A stretch of 64,000 nucleotides of DNA from Leptospira sp. B5-022 (GTDB lineage: Bacteria > Spirochaetota > Leptospiria > Leptospirales > Leptospiraceae). The notes below the pieces were generated by a model that did not search any database, was not told where the DNA came from, and saw only the letters and a list, made by a program, of their open reading frames with translations. The DNA lies in contig NZ_ANIJ01000018.1 of NCBI RefSeq assembly GCF_000347035.1, positions 310,001-374,000 on the forward strand. The letters run 5' to 3'. The position numbers and the translations under genes were made by a program. Shown here piece after piece: positions 1-8,395 of this stretch; the stretch's first letter is position 1; every line of letters begins with the position of its first letter.

Positions 1-26
1 CCGGACTTAATTCGCGATCGATTCCC

Positions 27-2675
27 TTGCAAAATGCAATTTTAAATATTCGTAAAATAGGCGGCATCAGCCTAATTTTCAAGTATATTCCATTTTTATT
101 AATTTCATTCTGCTCTTTTTGCACTTCACTTTCGGCGCAGTCCCGTAATGATTACGGTTGGACCGGTTCTCCGGGAAATTTTTATCTTTTGATGGACGGC
201 AAAAGTGTCCTAACCAAGGAAACGGATTTTAATTCTTTTCCGGAGGGATTAAATGGGGTCCAAAAATCGGAATTTGCACTTTTGGCTGGAGAATATTTAC
301 TTCTTAACAAAGATTCCGGAAAATTTTCCAATCTGATCAATACGATCCGAAAGGAAAAAGATCTAGGCTTTGCGGAAGTTCTACTGCTTTATTTTCAGGA
401 TATCTACTTCTCCAAAAAAACAAACGGAGAAAATTTCTTAAAGGCTTGGAATCCTCCTGTAGGAGACAGTTACCAAAAAGAATTGGTAGAATCTGCGCGT
501 AATGTTCTTCTTCATAAGAAACCTGCGGATAAGATCAAATGTTCTCCTAAAAAACAATATTATTCGCTATGTAGAATGCTTCGCCTTGGGAGTTATATGG
601 CGGATTTTAAACTCTCCGATCCGAATCATGATCGGGAATATACGAATCTACATAGAATACTTTCTCCTTTTCCCGGGGTCAGCGATCCGGAGGAGAAGGA
701 GCTAAAACATATTCCTTTCTTATCTAATTTTCTTCCGAATATTGCGGATTATCTTTCCGAGCTGGGATTTGCAAGAGATGCGATCCAATTTTCTAAAATA
801 GGGATCGTTTCCGAAAATTTGGGCGGAAGAATGTTGTCCCATTCCTACGAAAAACTGGCGTATTATTATTTGGTGGATGGAGATCCGAATTCCGCAGAAA
901 AAGTCTTAAAATACGTCGTTGATAGACAAGGAGAGATGGCTCCTGTTTACAAAAATTCATTATATCTGAAGTTAGGCACTCTTGCATATTTGCAAGGTGA
1001 GCCTGCAAGAGCTTTGGATTATTATCTGAATCTCGACTTTCTACATTGGTCTACCAAGATACTTCATCCATTTTTGGGCGAGCCGATCTCGATCAATAGC
1101 GCTCGTGATTTGGTTTCCGTGGCCGTCTGGAAATCTAAAAATTCTCATAAGGCAGTAGACGCTCTCCAGTCGGTTAGTACTCCGAAAAATCTAACCGAAG
1201 ACGATCTATTTACTAAATTAAGGATTATTCAAATACTTTCCGAAGACGAGCCAGAGGTAGCTTCCAAGCTTGCGATGGATTTAAGCTTTCTAGCACAGAG
1301 TAAGGGATGGAGAAGAGTAGAATATTCCGCTACATTACTCCATGGATTTTTGCAGTTAAAGACGAATAATCTCAGAAAAGCTATCATAGAATTCACCAAA
1401 GCAGGTGGAATCTTAAAAGAAGATCCGGCTTATAAAGAAGAATGGATCCGATTGAACGGCTTATTTCTTTCTCATAAAGAATCCTCGAATCTCCGAGGAG
1501 TAAAAGGTTTCTTAGATCAGGCTCTTAAAATTTCCGCTTCCGGTGTTACGGATGATAAAACTTTCGAGATCAAAAACTATCTGCCTCCTTCCTTTGGAAG
1601 TAAAAGTTTAGAGAACTCAGCCATCGATTTTTATATCAGACATGGATATACAAACGATCTACTTTCGTTTATGATCCATTATGAGGAGAATTCGGAACTT
1701 CAGGAGGACGATTCTCCTCCAGATCTGGCCATTCTCAAGACCCATATTAGGATCTCTAGATACAAAGGATTTTATCCCCCTGGAAGAGAACCTTGGAAAT
1801 CCGCCTGGTCCGAAATGAGAGCCAAGGAATCCGCTCGAATTAGAGAGGAATCCGACCCAATCAAAAATGCGAATTTCAAAAAGTTAACTCATCCATTGAT
1901 TGCAATTTTTGTGAAAGATAAGAGAGTATTTCTATTTCACAAAGACGGAGATTCTTCCGAGTTGGAAGCAAGGGAATTGAATACCGAAAATCCTTCCAGT
2001 TATACCGCTCAGTCTGCCTTAAGAAATACGATGGAATCCTTTTCCAAAAAAGACAAGGTCCAAATTTATCTGAATTCTCCGGGAGTCGAAGCTGCCGAGT
2101 ATCTCAGGAAGGAATTCCCGGATTCGGAGATCAAATTATTCCTTAGATTCGATAAAAGGGATGAATCCGACTCCGCAAAAAAAGTATTCGGCCCAGCTTG
2201 TGAGAACCTTTTTCCAAAAATCCTTCCTGAAGGGGACGGGCATTTAGGTTGGCAATCCTTTCCATTACAATATTATGATGGTTCTAAACTGCTCCAAGGA
2301 AAGTCAGCGTTACTTGTTTGGAACATGAAGGTGACTTCTAAATCTCCTAACGGTCTTAGGGACTATGAATGGTCTTGCGGATCCGATTCTATTTCTTTCA
2401 GAAAAGCAAAGCGCAGATTGGATTTCAGGAATTTGCCTGATAGGATCGCATTCACTAAGGATTCTCTGAATGGTTCCGGTTGGGGAGATAAATCCGAGGA
2501 TTTTCTGGACTGGGCCAGGTTCTGGTTATCCGCAGGAACTTCTCGCCTTTACTTTGTTAAATACTGGAATCCCGAGTCGGAATCCGACATAAATTTATTA
2601 GAAAGACTCGCGAACGAAAATGGGGACCCGAACCTGAATTCTAGAGTCTTAAAAATGGTCCGAAACGCTGAATAA
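27..2675 (+). CDS. Exported TPR protein with CHAT-like C-terminus (5' end uncertain)
   Basis: The 882-aa reading starts at a TTG, but the frame is open to the window edge, so the true start may lie upstream. Residues about 14-35 form a hydrophobic signal segment ending in SLSAQ, so export is likely. The middle holds helical pairs of TPR type, for example around residues 280-340 (YLVDGDPNSAEKVLKYV and YLQGEPARALDYY) and 430-480. The last ~130 residues, including DWARFWLSAGTSRLYFVKYW, resemble the closing strand-helix of CHAT peptidase-like domains, but I cannot assign a catalytic His/Cys pair. It may therefore be a degenerate CHAT domain used as a scaffold. The function is unknown. The next gene is on the same strand after a 217-bp gap, so they are probably separate units. 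Confidence 0.75.
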   Translation: MQNAILNIRKIGGISLIFKYIPFLLISFCSFCTSLSAQSRNDYGWTGSPGNFYLLMDGKSVLTKETDFNSFPEGLNGVQKSEFALLAGEYLLLNKDSGKFSNLINTIRKEKDLGFAEVLLLYFQDIYFSKKTNGENFLKAWNPPVGDSYQKELVESARNVLLHKKPADKIKCSPKKQYYSLCRMLRLGSYMADFKLSDPNHDREYTNLHRILSPFPGVSDPEEKELKHIPFLSNFLPNIADYLSELGFARDAIQFSKIGIVSENLGGRMLSHSYEKLAYYYLVDGDPNSAEKVLKYVVDRQGEMAPVYKNSLYLKLGTLAYLQGEPARALDYYLNLDFLHWSTKILHPFLGEPISINSARDLVSVAVWKSKNSHKAVDALQSVSTPKNLTEDDLFTKLRIIQILSEDEPEVASKLAMDLSFLAQSKGWRRVEYSATLLHGFLQLKTNNLRKAIIEFTKAGGILKEDPAYKEEWIRLNGLFLSHKESSNLRGVKGFLDQALKISASGVTDDKTFEIKNYLPPSFGSKSLENSAIDFYIRHGYTNDLLSFMIHYEENSELQEDDSPPDLAILKTHIRISRYKGFYPPGREPWKSAWSEMRAKESARIREESDPIKNANFKKLTHPLIAIFVKDKRVFLFHKDGDSSELEARELNTENPSSYTAQSALRNTMESFSKKDKVQIYLNSPGVEAAEYLRKEFPDSEIKLFLRFDKRDESDSAKKVFGPACENLFPKILPEGDGHLGWQSFPLQYYDGSKLLQGKSALLVWNMKVTSKSPNGLRDYEWSCGSDSISFRKAKRRLDFRNLPDRIAFTKDSLNGSGWGDKSEDFLDWARFWLSAGTSRLYFVKYWNPESESDINLLERLANENGDPNLNSRVLKMVRNAE

Positions 2676-2892
2676 ATCACTTAAACCGAGTTCGGTAAAA
2701 AGGGAAATTTTCATTTTTTCGGCTCCAAAACACTCGACAATGGACCGTTTTTCATGGATGGTATCACAGATAGATGGACCCCGACAGTAGAAGCCGGATT
2801 TTTCCGGACCAAAGCCATATTTTTCCCACCTTGTTTTATTCTTTCGATCTAGCAATCCGCCTAAATCTTACATTCGGAAGATCTTGCCGTTA

Positions 2893-4221
2893 ATGGATGT
2901 GATTGGATTTTTCGTAATTCTTCTTCTTATTTTTGCAAATGGATTTTTCGTGTCCGCGGAATTTGCCCTTGTCTCGATCCGACCTTCTCGTTTGGAAGAA
3001 TTGATTAGAGACGGAAGACCGATGGCAGTTTTAACCAAAAAAGCGGCCAGTATGTTAAACGATATGCTCTCCGTCTGCCAGGTGGGGATCACGATCGCGA
3101 GTTTACTTTTAGGTTGGGTGGGAGAAGGTTATCTGTCCAGTTGGATAGAACCTATTTTTCATTATGCAGGTTATCCCGACTCGGATTTGACGATTCATGG
3201 TGTAGCGGTCGCGATCTCGTTTGCATTGATCACATTTTTGCATATTCTATTGGGCGAACTTCTTCCCAAAACTGTTGCAATCCAAAAGACAGAGACCATG
3301 GCTTTGGTGACAAGCGCACCTATATTCTTCTTTTATTATTTATTTTTTCCTATTACGTTTTTCTTAAATGGAATGACTACTTTTCTATTAAGGATGATCG
3401 GGTTTAAGGAAGATTCTCATCGGATCATCCATTCTCCTGAGGAATTGATGATCCTCATCCAGGAACAGAATAAACAGGGAAATATTGACCAAGAAGAATT
3501 CCAGATCATCCAAAATACTTTCCAGTTCTCCGAACATTTGGCGAAAGATGTGATGACTCATCGACTCAGTATTGTGGGAATCCCTGCGGACAGCCAAATG
3601 GACGGGGTCCTTTCTATTATTGCTGAACATCATTTTTCCAGGTATCCTGTGTACGAAGGAACTACCGATAATATAGTAGGTATCGTTCACGTTCAGGCTT
3701 TTCTTGCATGGCTTTCCGAATCCAAACGGAACAAGAAGGCAAAAGTCACTACAATCATGCAACCTCCTATCGTGGTTCCGGAAGGAATGTCAATAGAAAA
3801 GGTCCTTCAGAAGTTGCGCCTTGCAAAACAGCATATGGCTATCGTTATCGACGAATACGGAGGAGTTTCGGGACTACTTACTATGGAGGACATAGTAGAA
3901 GAAGTTTTCGGAGAGATCCGGGATGAGACCGACGATCATGAAATCGATGCCGTTCCGTCACATTCTCCTGATGCATTCGATATAGATGGAGAAACCGAAC
4001 TAGACGAATTAAAAGAGATCCTAACCGGGATCGAAGAAGAAGAGTTGAACGATATTCGAACTATTGCCGGCTTTATTTTAGATAAGGTAGAAGATATGCC
4101 TAAAGAAGGAACTGAAGTTGTGATCCCGGAAGGTAAACTAACCGTAGAAAAAATGGATGGGAATAAGATCATGACCGTTCGTTTTACTCGACTTTCGGCT
4201 CCTTCTTCCTTTGCGATTTAA
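2893..4221 (+). CDS. TlyC/CorC-type hemolysin-family membrane protein (CNNM-CBS-CorC)
   Basis: The 442-aa protein has the family's full layout. The N-terminal DUF21/CNNM membrane domain has four hydrophobic segments (residues ~4-26, 60-80, 100-125, 140-170). A CBS pair follows at ~205-330 ([11 protein letters not shown], then [21 protein letters not shown]). The C-terminal CorC/HlyC domain is at ~350-435. Members are linked to Mg/Co efflux. Leptospiral relatives are annotated TlyC hemolysins, although transport is the better-supported role of the family. An ATG at 2893 has GGAAG 12 nt upstream. The in-frame TTG at 2884 lies only 3 nt from that site, so ATG is preferred. Confidence 0.88.
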   Translation: MDVIGFFVILLLIFANGFFVSAEFALVSIRPSRLEELIRDGRPMAVLTKKAASMLNDMLSVCQVGITIASLLLGWVGEGYLSSWIEPIFHYAGYPDSDLTIHGVAVAISFALITFLHILLGELLPKTVAIQKTETMALVTSAPIFFFYYLFFPITFFLNGMTTFLLRMIGFKEDSHRIIHSPEELMILIQEQNKQGNIDQEEFQIIQNTFQFSEHLAKDVMTHRLSIVGIPADSQMDGVLSIIAEHHFSRYPVYEGTTDNIVGIVHVQAFLAWLSESKRNKKAKVTTIMQPPIVVPEGMSIEKVLQKLRLAKQHMAIVIDEYGGVSGLLTMEDIVEEVFGEIRDETDDHEIDAVPSHSPDAFDIDGETELDELKEILTGIEEEELNDIRTIAGFILDKVEDMPKEGTEVVIPEGKLTVEKMDGNKIMTVRFTRLSAPSSFAI

Positions 4222-4258
4222 GTTGTAAATCTAGTTGATCGGTTTTGGATCTGTAAGT

Positions 4259-4798
4259 ATGGACAAAAAGGATATTCTGATCGCAGTCAGCGGAAGTATC
4301 GCGGCTTTTAGAGCTTGCGAACTAGTACGTAATCTTACCAAAGAAGGTTATCCTGTTTCCGTGATCATGACGGAGAACGCCACCAAGTTTATAGGTCCGA
4401 TCACATTCGAGGCTCTTACCGGTAAAAAGGTGCAGGTGGACGAGTACGAGCAAGGAATGGCCCATATCGATGCAAGGAATCGTGCGGCCGTGATTGCAGT
4501 TGTACCTGCTACGGCAAATATTATTGCTAAAATGGCTAATGGAATTGCGGACGATCTTGTAACTTCTACCTATCTTGCTGCGAAATGTCCAGTATTGGTC
4601 GCTCCTGCAATGAATCCGAATATGTTCACTCATCCAGCCACACAAAGAAATCTTGCGCGTCTGAAAGAGGACGGAGTAATCATATTAGATCCACAAGAAG
4701 GCGTTGTGGTTTGCGGTGACGAGGGTTACGGTAAACTGGCCGATGTTCCGGTGATGCAAAAAAAGATCCTGGAATTGTATCTAAAAACTTCTCAATAA
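4259..4798 (+). CDS. coaC: Phosphopantothenoylcysteine decarboxylase (CoaC, stand-alone)
   Basis: This 179-aa flavoprotein of the HFCD family makes 4'-phosphopantetheine from phosphopantothenoylcysteine in CoA synthesis. It opens with the [15 protein letters not shown]-binding segment. It contains the [18 protein letters not shown] stretch and the [17 protein letters not shown] substrate-recognition clamp with the PAMN motif, and ends with the [12 protein letters not shown] lid region carrying the catalytic Cys. ATG 4259 is chosen over the upstream TTG because homology begins there. The ligase half, coaB, follows after 12 bp as a separate reading frame, whereas most bacteria have one fused CoaBC protein. 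Confidence 0.93.
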   Translation: MDKKDILIAVSGSIAAFRACELVRNLTKEGYPVSVIMTENATKFIGPITFEALTGKKVQVDEYEQGMAHIDARNRAAVIAVVPATANIIAKMANGIADDLVTSTYLAAKCPVLVAPAMNPNMFTHPATQRNLARLKEDGVIILDPQEGVVVCGDEGYGKLADVPVMQKKILELYLKTSQ

Positions 4799-4810
4799 GA
4801 CGTTCTTCCT

Positions 4811-5497
4811 TTGAATAAATATTCAAAAATTATAATAAGTTCGGGACCCACCAGAGAGTGGATAGATCCCGTACGTTTTATTTCAAACGCTTCCTCCGGA
4901 AAAATGGGTTATTGTTTGGCCCAAGAAGCGGCTCATTTAGTTCAAGATATCGTCTATATTCGAGGATTAACAGAACCGAAATATTCCGAACCTAAGGGTG
5001 CGAGAGTTATCAAGGTGGAAACAACTTTAGAAATGAGAGACGCAGTCCTAAAGGAAGTGGGTTCTTCTTGTATTCTTATCATGGCTGCTGCTCCCGCTGA
5101 TTTTCGTCCCAAAAATGCAAACGAGTCCAAGATCAAAAAAGAAGAAGGTAACGACACCTTAGTTCTGGAGCTGATCAAAAACCCGGACATACTTGTTTCG
5201 GTTCAGGAAAAGATCCAGGCGCATAATCTAAAAGACGTGCTTCGTATCGGTTTCTCCGCAGAGACCGACCTATTGGACCAAAATGCACTCGGTAAACTTA
5301 GGAAGAAAAATCTGGATTATATCGTAGGAAATTACGTGGGAAAAGACTCCAAGGGTTTTGGAGATCTGGATACCAGCGTGATCATTTATGGAAAAGAAGG
5401 TTCCAAAAAGGAGATCGGTCCCGCTTCTAAGGAGACCATAGCAAAAGGTATTTTAGAATATTTGGATATTCTTTCTAAACAGGAAAGTATTAGATAA
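4811..5497 (+). CDS. coaB: Phosphopantothenate-cysteine ligase (CoaB, stand-alone)
   Basis: The 228-aa protein matches the C-terminal half of CoaBC. It has the SSGPTREWIDPVRFISNASS nucleotide-binding start, MAAAPADFRP, and the KxxKIKKEEG-like segment. It also has IGFSAETDLL and the NYVG turn before a DTS strand. It condenses phosphopantothenate with cysteine, using CTP in bacterial enzymes. The start is a TTG 12 bp after coaC, implying co-transcription and coupling. A stand-alone CoaB next to a stand-alone CoaC is the split arrangement. CoA supply is relevant to the fatty-acid genes elsewhere in the window, but no direct link is shown. Confidence 0.92.
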   Translation: MNKYSKIIISSGPTREWIDPVRFISNASSGKMGYCLAQEAAHLVQDIVYIRGLTEPKYSEPKGARVIKVETTLEMRDAVLKEVGSSCILIMAAAPADFRPKNANESKIKKEEGNDTLVLELIKNPDILVSVQEKIQAHNLKDVLRIGFSAETDLLDQNALGKLRKKNLDYIVGNYVGKDSKGFGDLDTSVIIYGKEGSKKEIGPASKETIAKGILEYLDILSKQESIR

Positions 5498-5556
5498 GAG
5501 CCTGTCCCAAATGGTCCAATCTCCTGATGCCCGGGACTTGGTATTGACCGAGGCTC
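5498..5556. terminator. Long interrupted inverted repeat between convergent genes
   Basis: Directly after the coaB stop, GAGCCT pairs with AGGCTC. CCAA/TTGG and GTC/GAC sections inside extend the imperfect stem. It lies between coaB and the convergent STAS gene. There is no T-run on either side, so it is at best a weak bidirectional terminator. Confidence 0.35.
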
Positions 5557-5580
5557 TATATTTTGGTGCGGATTATAAGA

Positions 5581-5952
5581 TTATTTAAAGACTGCTTTGG
5601 CTTCGTCTAAAGTATGATAGATCGCCACTTTTTTAGGTAATTCCATTAATCGGATCACATTCTCTAAGAAATGATTCAATCCTCCGATTACGATTTTTCC
5701 GTTATGCTGGTCTACGGTCTTGATAAGCGTTAAGAGAGTTGCAACCCCGACACTATTGATATATTCCAAAGAAGAAAGATCCAATATGATCTCGTAGATC
5801 CCTTCATCGAAAACGAAATTGATCTTTCTGGAAATTTCGAAAGCGTTCGTATTCGTCACTTTTCCGTTCATTATGACGATTAGAACTTCTTTGTCTCCGA
5901 CGGAGTCTTTTTTAGTTTCTATGTACAGGCCTTCGAATTCCGTTTTTGCCAT
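5581..5952 (-). CDS. STAS-domain anti-sigma factor antagonist
   Basis: The 123-aa protein is a single STAS domain of SpoIIAA/RsbV type. It has alternating strands and helices, with the hallmark loop [19 protein letters not shown] near residues 57-75. The Ser of the INS segment is the expected phosphorylation site. Such proteins bind anti-sigma kinases when dephosphorylated. No partner kinase or phosphatase is adjacent; a second STAS protein with full partners lies at 47696-48037. The upstream gene on the same strand ends 16 bp away, suggesting co-transcription with hom. Confidence 0.88.
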   Translation of the reverse strand: MAKTEFEGLYIETKKDSVGDKEVLIVIMNGKVTNTNAFEISRKINFVFDEGIYEIILDLSSLEYINSVGVATLLTLIKTVDQHNGKIVIGGLNHFLENVIRLMELPKKVAIYHTLDEAKAVFK

Positions 5953-5968
5953 TTTATCCCGATCCGCG

Positions 5969-6298
5969 TTAAAAGATCATTATTCCGTCTTTGATGGTGG
6001 CTGTCAATTCCGTCCATCCGGAGACTTCATCCGGTTTGGAATCCGTTTTTGCGGATCCGCGGAAAAGTATCCTAAGTCGTCCCTTCTTTTCGATTTCACC
6101 TTCTAAATCCAGATAGATCCTTCTGTGATCTTTCTTTCTTTGAAAAGTTATTGTCGACCCACTCTCAAACAAATCCCGATTGGAAGCGACTGTTCCGAAG
6201 GTGATTAGACGAGAATTTCCGTCAATATCCAAAAATAAATCCAAATGTGGTTCCCCGAATCCTTCATGTAAGGATAATGTGCAGGGAAATTCGCTCAT
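5969..6298 (-). CDS. Small protein resembling a stand-alone LigD 3'-phosphoesterase module
   Basis: The 109-aa protein starts at the ATG at 6298, 4 nt after the hom stop, so it is translationally close to hom. The segment [14 protein letters not shown] followed by [14 protein letters not shown] and a short strand ending FRGSA resembles small proteins related to the DNA ligase D phosphoesterase domain. Those carry a PHWDLxLE...HRxxYLDYEG pattern. That is my pattern recognition and not a search result. The role is unknown. An upstream in-frame ATG at 6331 would overlap hom by 29 bp and is less likely. Confidence 0.6.
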   Translation of the reverse strand: MSEFPCTLSLHEGFGEPHLDLFLDIDGNSRLITFGTVASNRDLFESGSTITFQRKKDHRRIYLDLEGEIEKKGRLRILFRGSAKTDSKPDEVSGWTELTATIKDGIMIF

Positions 6299-6302
6299 AA
6301 TT

Positions 6303-7592
6303 TTACAATTTGTCTTCCAATCGGATCGCAACCGAGGGTTCTAAAACCACTTCGGAAGCGTCTATCCTTCCTAAAGATGCGGAAATGGAAGCTTCCACAC
6401 AAGGATGTGTGACCACGACTACTTCCGCAGGTTCCGTTTCCGATTCGTTTTGGCGGACAGAAGAAATAGATACTCCGTTTGTTCCCAAATCTTTTGCGAT
6501 TTCCGCCAAAACCCCAGGTTGGTCCAGGGTATTAAATCTCAGGTAATATCTGGCTTCGGTTTGGTTCGCTTCTGATATGGATGCTTTTGGAAATCTGTTC
6601 TTTTCCATCGGAAGATTTTTGCCCCGTCTTGAGCCATAATAGATCAGATCCGAAACCACGGAGGAGGCTGTAGGCAAAGCGCCGGCTCCCTTTCCTACGA
6701 TCAGACCTGGACCGGCAAATGCGGTTTTGTAATACACCGCATTTGTCTCATTCATCACACTTGCGAATGCGTGATGTTTTGGGATCATTACAGGTTGGAC
6801 TCTCGCTTCTATCTTACCGTCCAATTTTCTAACAAGGCCAAGTAACTTGATTCTATAACCCAGATCCGAAGCGAATGCGATATCCAGTCGTGTAATCTTT
6901 GTTATACCTTCCACCACTATGTTTTGTAGAGGGATCTTCTCTCCGAATGCCAAGGAGCCTATAATACTGATCTTATGGGCTGTATCTATTCCTTCTACGT
7001 CGAAACTTGGATCCGCTTCCGCAAATCCGTTCTCCTGAGCGAGTTTTAGAGCTTCTTTATAATCTAAACCTTCTGTTTCCATTTTAGAAAGGATGAAGTT
7101 AGTTGTTCCGTTTAAGATCCCATAAAGCCCAAGGAACTTATCACCTGCCAAACAATTCCGTATGGCTCGGATGATCGGAATAGAACCTCCGACGGAAGCT
7201 TCGAATCCGATTTCGGTCTGGTTCTCTTCTGCCGTTCTATAAATAATCTCTCCTTTTTCGGAAAGAAGCGCTTTGTTCGCTGTGATTACTGTCTGTTTGG
7301 ATTGTAGGGCGGTTAATACGATTTCTTCGGAGATTGTTGTACCTCCAACAAGTTCGATAATGATATCGATTTCGGGGTTTCCCACTACTTGTTTGTAATC
7401 ATCCGTTACAGTTACTTTGGAAAATAATTTCGAAATGGGGGCGATTTTGGAGGGAGTTCTGGTACAAATCGTATGTACGTTTAGCGAGATACCGTATTCT
7501 TTTTCGAATCTTGCCGATTCTTCCGAAAGAATTTTAAGAACTCCTGTGCCGACCGTCCCTGCGCCAATTAATCCGATTCGAATCGTCTGCAT
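6303..7592 (-). CDS. hom: Homoserine dehydrogenase with C-terminal ACT domain
   Basis: The 429-aa enzyme reduces aspartate semialdehyde to homoserine, the branch point for threonine, methionine and isoleucine. The Rossmann fold begins [14 protein letters not shown]. It has [12 protein letters not shown] and the family signature [14 protein letters not shown], followed by [17 protein letters not shown] carrying the catalytic acid/Lys region. An ACT domain (~350-425) suggests threonine feedback. Length and order match monofunctional bacterial Hom. The ATG at 7592 has AAGGA about 12 nt upstream. Confidence 0.95.
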   Translation of the reverse strand: MQTIRIGLIGAGTVGTGVLKILSEESARFEKEYGISLNVHTICTRTPSKIAPISKLFSKVTVTDDYKQVVGNPEIDIIIELVGGTTISEEIVLTALQSKQTVITANKALLSEKGEIIYRTAEENQTEIGFEASVGGSIPIIRAIRNCLAGDKFLGLYGILNGTTNFILSKMETEGLDYKEALKLAQENGFAEADPSFDVEGIDTAHKISIIGSLAFGEKIPLQNIVVEGITKITRLDIAFASDLGYRIKLLGLVRKLDGKIEARVQPVMIPKHHAFASVMNETNAVYYKTAFAGPGLIVGKGAGALPTASSVVSDLIYYGSRRGKNLPMEKNRFPKASISEANQTEARYYLRFNTLDQPGVLAEIAKDLGTNGVSISSVRQNESETEPAEVVVVTHPCVEASISASLGRIDASEVVLEPSVAIRLEDKL

Positions 7593-7795
7593 TCTGGGAC
7601 AATCCTTTCGGTCATACTGGAAACATTCGACCTTTTTTAAGTATGACTAGGGGCTTTCCTTTCGGCTTGGCGGTTTTTTCTTTACTAAATGAGCTAGTCT
7701 TGGTAGAGATTCTTTTACGGACGATTTTCCAATTCGTCCAGGGCCGTTTTGAATAAATAGGTCCAAATCCATCGACTGAAAGGATAACCCACTTT

Positions 7796-8380
7796 ATGGC
7801 GAACCGTCGTAAGCCTCCCCGCAAAACTTCCGGGAATAAAAAACAAGAATCTTCCCACAAACACCCAGGCGGAGGAAACCGCGGTCATCAGCAGAAAAAA
7901 AAGCCGGAACATGGTCGTCCAAATCGCCACCAGCAACATACTGTAGCGACTAAAATTTCGGAAACAATGAAAGAACTTCCTATGAAGGCACCTCAATCCG
8001 CGGGAAGTTCAGGGACTCTTGTAAAAGTTATCGGATTTCTCGCGGTAGCATTGATCGTGTTTTTCGGTTATTTTATCGTTCAGGAATATTTGGATAAGAC
8101 CCCTGTTTATGGAAAACACGGTTGGGACGAAGAAGTCGGATCACCGGTAGCCTGGGAAGATGCGGTTCGTTATTGTTCTTCCAGAAAAAAGAGACTTCCG
8201 GACAAGGAAGAGCTTAAGACATTCTCCAAAAGAGCGGACAAAAAGATCAAAACCATAGGATTATTTTGGTCTACAAGTGCAGCCGGAGACAAAGGTGACT
8301 ATATGACGGTAAACTTGAGCAGCGGGGATTTTTCTCCAAGTCCCAGCACAAACAAATTCGCAGTAATTTGTGTGAAATGA
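7796..8380 (+). CDS. Membrane-anchored Lcl/DUF1566-like protein
   Basis: The 194-aa protein has a very basic, low-complexity N-terminus (residues 1-70, rich in K, R, H, Q). A single membrane helix follows at about 78-100 (VIGFLAVALIVFFGYFIV), then a C-terminal domain of about 90 residues. That domain has AWEDAVRYCSSRKKRLPDKEE, FWSTS and FAVICVK. This is the Cys-Trp pattern of the Lcl C-terminal (DUF1566) fold, which is related to C-type lectin-like domains. The topology should be N-in with an external domain. The function is unknown. The neighbouring 718-aa gene follows by 15 bp and may be co-transcribed. Confidence 0.75.
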   Translation: MANRRKPPRKTSGNKKQESSHKHPGGGNRGHQQKKKPEHGRPNRHQQHTVATKISETMKELPMKAPQSAGSSGTLVKVIGFLAVALIVFFGYFIVQEYLDKTPVYGKHGWDEEVGSPVAWEDAVRYCSSRKKRLPDKEELKTFSKRADKKIKTIGLFWSTSAAGDKGDYMTVNLSSGDFSPSPSTNKFAVICVK

Positions 8381-8395
8381 TGCTTTAAATACATC

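Noticed and set aside
2649..2855. 68-codon minus-strand frame at the end of the first gene
   Set aside because: It partly overlaps the TPR gene in antisense and shows no domain-like character.
7612..7860. 82-codon minus-strand frame upstream of the Lcl-protein gene
   Set aside because: It overlaps the start of a well-supported plus-strand gene in antisense, has an odd composition and no ribosome-binding site that I can see.
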